This document shows positions 13,301 to 24,100 of a stretch of DNA of 25,665 bases, piece after piece. The stretch is from assembly GCA_019648995.1 (NCBI GenBank), contig BLXT01003184.1, positions 1,388,294 through 1,413,958 on the forward strand, given 5' to 3'. The DNA is from Plakobranchus ocellatus (lineage: Eukaryota > Mollusca > Gastropoda > Plakobranchidae). Every line of letters starts with the position of its first letter. Position 1 is the stretch's first letter. The notes below the pieces were generated by a model. It saw only the letters and a list, made by a program, of their open reading frames with translations, was not told the origin of the DNA and searched no databases. The translations under genes were made by a program, and so were the position numbers.

Positions 13301-16300
13301 CAGGCCATGTCTCAAGTGGATTCAGCCAGCAGACTGGTAGTTCTGAGCAAAATTTGGAGCAGCAAGACTCCTCTCATGAATTCAGGGATGGCAGTAATGA
13401 AGAGCAAAGAGAATCCCATGATTCCCAGAACATCCAAACATTGTCTCAGGGCTCCCAGGGCTCTACCCAACCATTGTCACAGTTCAGAGGTTCCAAAATG
13501 TCTAACACCTTACGGGCTCATGGTTTTATCACCCTAGGTTTGTTTGATATATCCATTAAGCTCTACTATTAGTAAGCTTTTGTACTGCGGGTGTAATTCA
13601 AAAACTCTTCTTGTTTTTTATCTGTTTAAAGTAAAAATTGGAAATTAAATGGTTGGTCAGCAAAATTAAGTTCACTTTTCAAAAGGAAGGCACATTTTCA
13701 ATGGCTCCATTTATATATTTTTTTCATTTATATCTTTGAATCCATTTTTATTTAATTTTCTCTATTTCTCTCTCTCTCTATCTCTCTCTCTTTTTTTTTT
13801 TTGTTATTCGTTCAGGGAAATTGTGCTTAGTTGATGAGTCCCTGGGCAAAAAAACTATTGCTGCTTTGGCTCGAGAACTGGAAGAATGTGATAGCCCAGC
13901 AGTGAGAAACAATGTTGTGGTCATTATGGGAGACTTGACAATCAGGTGGGCTGTTATGTAATGTAGGTAAAATTAGTCATTAGAGACCTTCTGGATGCAA
14001 GGTATCAATCTGTGCAATATCATGACATTTTTATACGTATGAAGACCCTATTTAAATCTTTTTTTTGTGAGTAAGAGGGTTTTATTCAATGTTGGATTTT
14101 AAGCTTAAAAGAAAGGGTTTTTTAAATGTAAGATTAACTTCTGTATCAGCCATTTCCCTGATTTTAAAACACCAACTTGTAGGCCTACCTGTTTTATTCT
14201 TGTTTACAGAAGAGAATTGCCAACTGATTAGTGATCATTGTTATAGCCAAAAGATTTTCTGCAAGCCCTGTTTGAAAACATAAACTCTTTAGCTCATAAA
14301 TGAGAATAATAACACAGAAAGTAATACTCAACAATGAGGAAATATCAGTTTTAGATTCCCTCTTGGTGTGTATGAACTAACCAAATAACTTTTGAACAAA
14401 TGTAAGCCGATAAGGTTACTATGAAGCTAGTCACCCACCAACACTTTAAGTTGGCCCACCACATATAAAGAGATACAAATCTTCGGTTTCATTTAAGTGT
14501 AATAGCTAATATCTTCTCAAGTACTCATATGCTCTTCTTTGGCCTAAAATGGGCTGTTCTCTTGTTCATAATATCATAGAAAATTGGAACAATTTTGGGC
14601 CCATCTTTTGGCCTTTGCTCAATTAGAATACAGATCTATCTACATCTATTAAAGGTATTGTGATGTCAGGCTACCTTCCAACACCTCAGTAACTTAGAGT
14701 TTAAAAGAAAAAAAAAGAGTTTTGTGGGATATCTTTACTTATTAATCATCTGCGTAAATCATTTAATGTTGTCCAAGAAAATAGCCAACCAAAATTATGA
14801 TTATACCATACCGTTACTTCGTGAAAGGTATAGGACAAACCATAACTACATATAGCAGCAGCTAAAGTTATATCTAGGTGAAGATTATATCTAAACCAAA
14901 AAAATGTCTTTGTCCCTGAAATAAAGCAGGCCTGACTCTTTTGTATGGTAATTCCAAAAAGAAAAAAGAGAAAACTTTTTTAAAAATAGAAAATAAAAAG
15001 GTGAGGAAGAGTATATGTAGCATTCCTACATTATGAGCCCAGTTACTCTTCCAAATGATAGACCTTAAATGAACATTATAAACCACAGGAGTGAAAACTA
15101 CTGATTTGTCTTTGATGAGGAATGTGTGAATACTCTGTAGACTTTCTGTATATAAAGCATGTTTGCCTTTTTACTTGAATTAAAAGAAAAATTAATGTCA
15201 TTATTTTAGACCCCCAACTCAACTCATTTTGTAAAACTACTACATACATACATACACATATGCATATCAAAACTCATTGCTGATGAGCAAGTAAAAAGAG
15301 GAATAAAAGAGAGAGATTAAATGATTCACAGGCAGTGTAGCTATTTTTATTTTATCCCATTCTGAAATGGGCTATCCAGCTAGCGAAAGATAAACATGCA
15401 AAGGGTTTTACTGATCCTATAAAATTTGTAAAAAAATAATAATGGATAAGCTTCATTTTTTTTAACCAATTAGATAACAATTTGTAGTCAGGGTTTAATT
15501 GCAAAGTACCATTGAGTGAAGTTTTCTCAAAAAAAAGCTAAGACTTTTGGTTAGTGAATAAATGTTTCATTGAATGGATCTTCGGGAGAAGATTAACTGA
15601 CTGCAACTTTTCTTCTTGATGTGCTTACGTCAATCAGACACTATCAGCAAATGCCAGTTTTCATCCTTTGCTGCCAATGTTGTGCTCTAGATGAAATGCT
15701 CTTTTTTGCACTTCTGTAGGTATACTACGCTAGTTGATCGCTATATCACCAACATTGCTGCATGCCTGAAGGATCCCTCAGCCCTTGTGCGCAAAAACAC
15801 TTTAACTATCCTGACTAGACTTTTGCAAGTAAGTGAAGTAAATTGAATATGACTGTATGTTTGTTAGTCGACATATTGATGTAAATAAAGGTCAACACAG
15901 AGAACAGAAATTCAAACGTATTATGTTGTAAAAACCGGGGAATCTCTGTCACCTTTTATGACCATCTTTGGTTACGTTATTTTGCTCATACCCTCTTTCT
16001 TACATTATTGATGTAGTTTTCATGAGAAAAGCACTTTGATCAGGAAAAAAAATTAGCTCTTTTGTTTGTTCATGTAGTGCACATAAAGGATGCATAAAGT
16101 GTGAGACCCAACAAATTAACTGTGCCAGCGACAAGTACAATTGACAAATAAGTGTGCATGTGTGCAATATATTTTAATTTCNNCCCCCCCCCCCCCCCAA
16201 AAAAAAAAAAAAAAAAAAAAACATACTTGGTTTGCTAAAAGTCTTAGTTCGTTGATGATTTCTACTCTGACATACTTGCTGAAGAAGACGATCAAGATGG

Positions 16301-19300
16301 TTTTGTCCTCTATTTGAATAACACTTATACACTCACTTGTTAACAGGAGGAATATGTCAAGTGGAAAGGTATCTTGTTTTTCCGTTACATAACAACACTC
16401 CTAGATGAAGTGGAAGAGATAAGAAATTTGGGTAAGTCATTTTGCTCAATGTTAAATATTGTATTGAAGGCTATGCACTTTAAAAAAGCAAATAAATATG
16501 AATGACAAGTGGTTGAAGATTAAAAAAAAGAAAATTAAACAAAGAAAAAAAAATCTCAATTGAATACTGAAGGAAAACTAACAAGTGGTGGCTTTCGACC
16601 AGGAGCAGAGGTCAAAAGAAATAGAATGCTAGTAGAACCATGCTTTGGCTGAGCTCTATCCCACAGCCTGATAGAGAGACAGGAAACAAAGTGGAAAAAT
16701 TTCATAAAAGCAGTACAAATCATAAAGACTACATCATGAAATATAGGCATTCTTGACCCAGAGATGCCACAATTCTGAAAAGTTCTGGAAATCAGAAAAG
16801 ATGGAAATTTGTTTTGTTGTTCATGTGTTGTTGTCTGGGTGACTGGCTAATTATAATCAATCATGAGTCCTTATTTAAAGTTTAGGAAATTTTGTCAAGC
16901 TCATGTGGCCTCTCTGTTGATCCAATGTTAGTAAACTCACCAGGCCCAATGAGGCCCCCCAAAATAGTACAAATAGCTAAAACTAATTGCTGCAAATACT
17001 CAAGTGATTGTAAAAGGAAGAAATTATGAAGATTGTAGGTTTTCTTTGTGCTACAATCATTGGTCAACAACACAAATGAAATTGAAGTAAGCATTTCCAC
17101 TTAAAAAATAAATGGGTTGTAGTGTAACATCTAGACAAAAATGCTCATATTTCATCTCGTACAAATTTGTTTTTGATGATCTGTGTAAAAAGGGAAAGAT
17201 ATACTGACAAAGACTACTATAGACCTTTACCTTAATACAGATGACTGCTATTTCAAAAAATGTATTGCCTCATATTTACGATTCTTCTCTCAGCTGAATT
17301 TTGTCTGGAGCACCTGCTGCTGAAAAAGCACCCCAACATGTTCTTCAATCCCTTTGTCGAGTGCATCTTCCATTTTAATAACTACCAAGAGCACACAAGT
17401 AAATCCATTTTTTTTTATCTTTTAATAGATGCTAATGGGTCAATAAACTTTTCTGTATATGTGCGTGGGATTTATTCTGTGCGTATGATACTATTGATGT
17501 AATCATTTTTTCTATTTTTTGGTTGCCTAAACTTTGTAACTTTGCTTTTGTACATCGGTGAAACATAAATAGAAATTAACATTAACTTAAGATACTTAAT
17601 TAATCCAGCTTTTGTTTGAGAATTCTTTGTTAAGACCGAAGATTAGAAAGACAAGACCAAAAAGAGTAAACCTTTTCTCCCTTTCAACGACCTCTGTCAG
17701 CTTTGAATTTTAATGGATTGTGTGATCACAATCTGCTATTTTTAGAGCAATCCTAAAGAAGAGTTGTTATGTAGCATTCTTATGAGCACTACAATTGTTC
17801 ATTTAGTAAGAGCCTCTGTGATGATAAATTTACTTAAAGAGCATACAAATAGGATCAAGGCAAAAATATAATTTATTCAGTTTATTCTCCTGCTCTGATC
17901 AGTCTCTTCATTGTCTTACTATTAAATTAAAATTGCATGTAGGATACTTCATTAGCGAGGTAGTAAAATTTATCTTCATGAAGTCAGTCCAAAGAAGCAT
18001 ACGTACTTTTCTTCAATAATATAAAATGCCTTTTAAAAAAGAAACTTCATAGAAAACCAAAAAAAATAAGGGACATTGACAGTTGCATGGAATAATTTTG
18101 AAAGGCTGAACATCATTCTTTGTTCACGAATAAAATGCATTACCTGTGATTTAAATTTATTCCTCAGCGTACAACAAATTCAAACAAACAGAAAGAGAGA
18201 GGGAAAAGTTCACACTGGCTGGCAAAGCTCATGCAAGGTATTTTCTTTTCTTTCCACGCCAAATAACATTGTATTTCTTTGACACCTGAAAAACGTTACT
18301 CATTGTACACTGAGACATTACATTTTGAATTTAAAACTTGTTTTCTTTTCATATTTTGTAAGAAAATGAAACAAAACACGGAAAAATAAACAAATGTTAA
18401 GTTGTTGACTCATGAAAGCAAAGATGATCAGGCTAGATTTAAAAGCAAAAATGTCAGTTTTTCAATTTTAAGCAACATTTAAGATTGTTGAATAGTTACT
18501 GATCCATAGACCTTTTGATCAATAAATGAATTTCTACCTCTTTTCTTTTGAAATAAAATATGTAGCAAGCGCATGCAAATGTATGCCTTTATGCTAGACC
18601 ATATGACAGATGAGCAGCGCTTCAAGGTGGCGGCCAAGCTGAACAAGGAGGTTCGTATTTTAATGAAAACGTTTTACACTCCTATAGGACTCGACATATC
18701 TGAAAGTAATACTCCACTCAGATCACTGCTGTTCAATTAATAGATTGAATTGATTTCAAAGCTGAGGGAGCAATATTGTGAATAGACTAAGAAATTAGTG
18801 AGGCAATATTGTGAATAGACTAAGAAATTAGTGAGGCAATATTGAGAAATACTTTGAATATAGGGGAGCATTGTTTGGCCAACTCTTTACCCATAAAAAG
18901 CTGTTGTTGGTTTTTGCAAGTAAAAAGGGGGGATTGAATCCAATGGTTTGATCTTGTACCAGCTCTTAGCCTACGTGGACCTAAAAATGTGTTAGATTAT
19001 CTAGGTATTGGAATGGCTGTAGGACACAAAATAAATTTCTTTGTTTTACTCTTGTTTATTTTCTGTTCCCCATTTAAATAATAGTACTTTCAACAAGATT
19101 TTTTTCTATTCCTTCAAAATTACAAAATATGATCTTCATCGGTCGGTTATTTATTAAAGTTAAGTCCTCCTCGCAGTTTTTGGTTATTTATCTGCAATCA
19201 GTGTCGGCATGTGTATAGTTTTTTTTTCTTACATATAGGATGCATTTTTGAAAGTACATGTTATTAACTTTTTTACTTACTGGAATCACAGAATTGAGAT

Positions 19301-21117
19301 TATAAAACCTCTGAAGTTAAATTTTTCAAGTTGGCAAATCTGAGTGTATGCAGTTATCCCTAATAGTAAGCTGTTAGGAGATAATGAAGATGAATAATTA
19401 TATCAAATGTGTGTGTTAAATAATATGATTTAAATTTTCGCTGAATGTTATGACCTTGCTTTAAAATTTTTTATTTTGGAAAAACACACATCATGTGCCC
19501 ATGTTTATTTTCAAGATTTTGGCTGGAGTTGTGGACAAAGTCATCCCCCTGAATGATGAAGGATCAGGCTTGTTGCAAGACTCTCTGACAGTGCTCAGTT
19601 GCAAAGTGAGTAAGAATACGTCTTATTTCATTGAACTAAGCTCCCTTTGCATTTACTTGGTTATTCAAATTTTATGTTTACTATATTATCTGTTGAGGGC
19701 ACTATCCAGTAAAATTTGTCTTGTATACCATTTTAATTTGTTGTCAATTGTGCAATTGTAAGCCAACTATACGCAAAGAGGGTTAAAAAAATGTAATTTT
19801 TGGTTAGAGCTTAACATGTTTTTATCCTGAGATGTTGTAATAGCTGTTTTTTTTTTTCTCCATTCCTTTCCCCTTCTTCCCTTTCTTGATGTTGCCACTT
19901 TACTTGACCTTTGTAATTGTTTTCTACAGGAGATAAAACTATCCAGCCTGAGGGGGCGTGGCTTTGGCAGCCAGGAAGAGGATGGAGAGGGACCAGTTGA
20001 GGCCCAGGCTCAGGCTGCTGTTACTGCCGTGGCGAAAAAGGTTTTCATTACACAAGTTGTGCGGCGTAATGTCATTGAGAATATAGTGCCTGTGGTGATC
20101 TCACTGAAACACATGGTAAGCCACTCGTGTAGAGAGACGCTATATTTCTGCTGTGTAACTTTTTCTATGGTTACAATTGTTTTACTTTGCTTAAAATATC
20201 ATATGCATATATTCAACTTTTCATATTCACTATCTCTTTTTTTTTTTTAAACATTAAAGGACTGGAAACCTTCTTTATTAAATGATTGTGAACATAATCC
20301 TATTTAAAAATTATTACGTTTTCTGATATTTCAACCATAAAAATTATGGTTTTCTGATATTTCAACCATAAAAAAATATGAGCCTCTGTGTATTCAAATA
20401 GTGTAGAGACAAAAGCAAGAGATTAAAATCACATCAGAAATTTCTTAGTATAACTTCTTAAGGGAATTGTTTGTGACTTTAGATAAAAATGTCTATCCTC
20501 AAATTTAAAAAAAAAATTATTTTCAATAACGTTCATAGTTTATGAAAAAAAAAAAAAACAGTGTGATTGCTTTCCCTAATCCTTTATCATATTTTGAAAA
20601 ATCTTTTCCGAAGCTTTTCTGTCAACCAATTTTCATCCATTTTCATGTGCATGAAATGTCCAGAAATTTTTTTTCTCAAATTGTCAACTGGGTTTTTTTT
20701 ATCACTATTTTTTCACCATCTCTCCAATTCTGCTGTTGCAAAAATGTTTTTCTTACGACTGTCATTTTATATCTTGACATGTCTCAATAAATCTGGCTTA
20801 CAATTTTGTATTATTGCAGTTAGAGAAAGCAAGGTCGCCTCTTTTGAAAGACTTGATGGGATATCTCCGAGAACTAATGAAAGACTACAAAAATGAAGTC
20901 AAAGGTATTATTTCAGCTGATTTCTGAGAAATTTTAAAAGCAAAAAAAAAAAAAAAAAGAATGAGCATACACCATTTTCTTTGTTGCTTTGTATATATGT
21001 ATAGAAATCTCTTTGAATTTAATTGTCTTTGAAACAAATTTCTCTAACATTCATATAAAAAAAAATCCAAAAAACAAGTAAATTGTATTTTATTAAAAAA
21101 ACCAAAAAAACTATGTG

Positions 21118-21175
<58 letters not shown>

Positions 21176-24100
21176 CCCTTTAAGGATGATAAGGCCAGTT
21201 CATCAACCCCTTCACAATTTTTATTTCCATAATAATCTAAAAAAAAAATTGAGCTATAGGATGGAGCCCTTTTTTTCTCTGCAAGAGACTTTTTTAACCT
21301 CAAGTGTGCTTGGAATCATTCTTCATATTGAATTACTTAAAAATAATTCCAAGGCTGCTTTTAGTATTCAGACTGTTCTTGAACTGCACTAAAAAACCTC
21401 CTTTTTTTTTTTCTTCTAAATATTGCTCACATGCATCTGCAATTTTTACATGGATTTGATATCTGCAGGCTAGTGCTAGGTATTGATTTGTTTTAAAGGC
21501 AGGGAGGGATTAAAATTAACACATATATACACAAACAAATATAATATCTTTTCTTGCTCTCCCTCTTTCACATCGCTTTACTATCTATACATGTTTATTC
21601 TTCTATCATAAGATATCTAGCATTGTAGACTCAATTAGAATGATAAAAGTATGATCTTTGACCTAATCTTTTAAGACTGAGCCCTTCTCTCTTTTACAAC
21701 GTGCTACAAAATATGGAAATGATTGCAACAGGTTTTCATGTCACTGAATTAATTAGTTAAAAATGTCTCAAAATCAGAATGCATTGGCAACCCAAAGAAA
21801 AGGGTGCAGTAAAACGCAGTCAAAGTAGTTGATCACTTTGTAATGATGAGCAAGAGGAATAAATTTAAAAAAACATTACCATCCTTGCTGCTGTGGGCAA
21901 CTGTACCACTAACACTATCAGACAGACAACACAGAGCCTTCATTTCCATGTTTCCTTCTTTAAGTTTCAACTGAATCTTATCAGAAATCCTTATTTTTAA
22001 AAAAAGTTCATAAAAAGGACTCTCGAGGCAAACAACTTATTTTCGGATTATGATCTAAACTCTGGAAAAAAAAATTCCTTTTCAAAATCTAATGATCGGA
22101 TGATTTTTCATATCAGGCCTGACACAACTGCAGGCTTAAAGCCTTGAAGAAGTGCAACATGTATTTATGACTGTGCAAAACACAAGAACAATTTTTTTTA
22201 AAATTCCACCTAGTTTGAACTGGCTAGGGCTTTTTGTTGAATAGCAGAGCCAAATGAAAATGTTGCAAGGTGATAAAAAAATATACCTGGCTATTCGGGT
22301 TATTTCATACATATATGTATATATATATATATATTTTCCCAAAATAGCTTTTGCAAAAAAAAAAAAACATGCTTTTTTACCTCTCATCTGAAATCAGTTT
22401 TACATTTTAAAGTTTGATTTAAAATTATATTTCAGACATTCTTGCTGCAGACAAGCAGTTGGCTGAGGAAATCAATTTTGACCTTAGAACATTTGAGACT
22501 CAAGAATCACAGCAAGCAGAGAATGCACAGGTATGATAATTTGGTTAAAGGATATTCATCTAAAATTTTGATAAGTCAAACTGCTTTAAATAATTACTAA
22601 ACTCACAGGACTTTTGTGTAGTTTCATCATAGAATTTGTGATTCTGCTGCTGAAAAATAAAATCAGAAGATGTGTTTTATACATCTCAGAAAATATTACA
22701 GACATCAAAATCATATGTAATACTGCCAATATCCCTCAAATGCTATGAATTTACGAGTGTATACCTCTCGTTCCTGCTGCTGAAAGCCTCATCTTGTGGA
22801 GATACTAGACATTTGTGCATAAGAGAAAGGATTGTATCCAATCATTCTCGTGGTACAGTCACCGTAGCTTTGTCTGAATTCACCTCACCTGAATTTCATC
22901 TTTGGATTGGATTTTTTTTTATCTATTATAAGTGCTTCGGATATTCAGAATCTGAATTTTTTTTCAAAGCCAAAAGTTGCCACGATGTTTGAAGTTTTAT
23001 GGCAAAATTGTATATAGATATATATAAATAGGAGGGGACACTCTAGGACTGAGGATCCTGGTCAACATCACATCTCAGTTAAAAGATGTAAGTGTCTATC
23101 AGCAGTATGTCAAGGCCTGTTGCGGCCCTGCCTTATTCAAGAAACATGATTGGCTTTTGGGGGAAAGGACAGACATAGAAGTATGGAGGAAATATGTTCA
23201 CTACACCGCAGTGCATCAAGCAGCTGGTGATGAGATGAGTGATGAGCCTTCATCAAAAGACTTAAGTGAAAAATAGACAGCCTTATACAGATATGTGAGC
23301 CACAATGGCAGTGTTGTTTGAGCTCATGTGTTGCATACACAGAGGATTTGTGGGCAGATTGAACTCGTCACATCTTAAATTGTTTGATGTCCATATGGAT
23401 TAAAAATTCACAAAGGGCTTCTGCCACTTGTTTAGCATCTAAGATTTGAGATTTTGTGACAGAGACAATGAATGACCAAATGGCAAGCAGTTGTTTTGAG
23501 AATGGGAAAAAAAATCTATAGGGTTGGAAAGGGCATCCTGTAAAGTCCTTTGCATAGTGTATAAAGTGCTTTAAATGTTGTGATTAGAAATAAAATTATA
23601 AGATTGGAACATAAGAGAGGAGAAAAACAAATCCATCTAGCCCCCCCTCCAAAACCACACACACACACACACACTATTAGACACGAGGATTGTATGGGGG
23701 TACAATCAGTATTGCACTTTCCTCCGAGTGACATAGATAAACAAGGCCCTTCTGGATGAAGAAGTTATAGAATATTTATCAAGAGAGGCTGTTATAATCA
23801 ACAGATATCAAGAATTTCAAAATGTTAGATGTCAAACTAGAATAAATAGTAACATCTTTTATATTACCGTAAGTGTTGATTGAAGAATAATAGACAAAAT
23901 ATGTCTAAGAATACGGTACTTACGTATACAGCCTGTTCTTTTTCTGCGTGGTGACCTTTTTTGAACTTGTGAATAGGGTCTTGAAAAAAATTTTGGGTCT
24001 GGAAAAAAAATTTTAAGGATTTGGTGGGGACCCTGAATTAAGAACATTTCTGATTTTTAATAAAAAAAAATTCACAAAGGGCTTCTGCCACTTGTTTGCC

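Larger units (their letters stand above)
20905..22435 (+). other. Intron 21 (1.5 kb)
   Basis: GTATTA...TTTCAG. Holds an A run at 20942-20958, a long (AT)n tract at 21126-21173 and a shorter one at 22310-22334. No other gene is supported. Confidence 0.88.

Noticed and set aside
13307-13537. Second open frame overlapping exon 12
   Set aside because: Out-of-frame reading of a Ser/Gln-rich exon; the correct frame is fixed by phase with exons 11 and 13 and by [13 protein letters not shown].
21123-21392. Open frame starting with a Tyr-Ile repeat
   Set aside because: Reads through the (AT)n microsatellite and then intron sequence.
22672-22992. 106-codon open frame in intron 22
   Set aside because: Phe/Ser/Ile-rich, in a different frame from the orphan frame at 23028, running into T tracts, with no motif I recognise. 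It could be a decayed neighbour of that frame, but chance is as likely.
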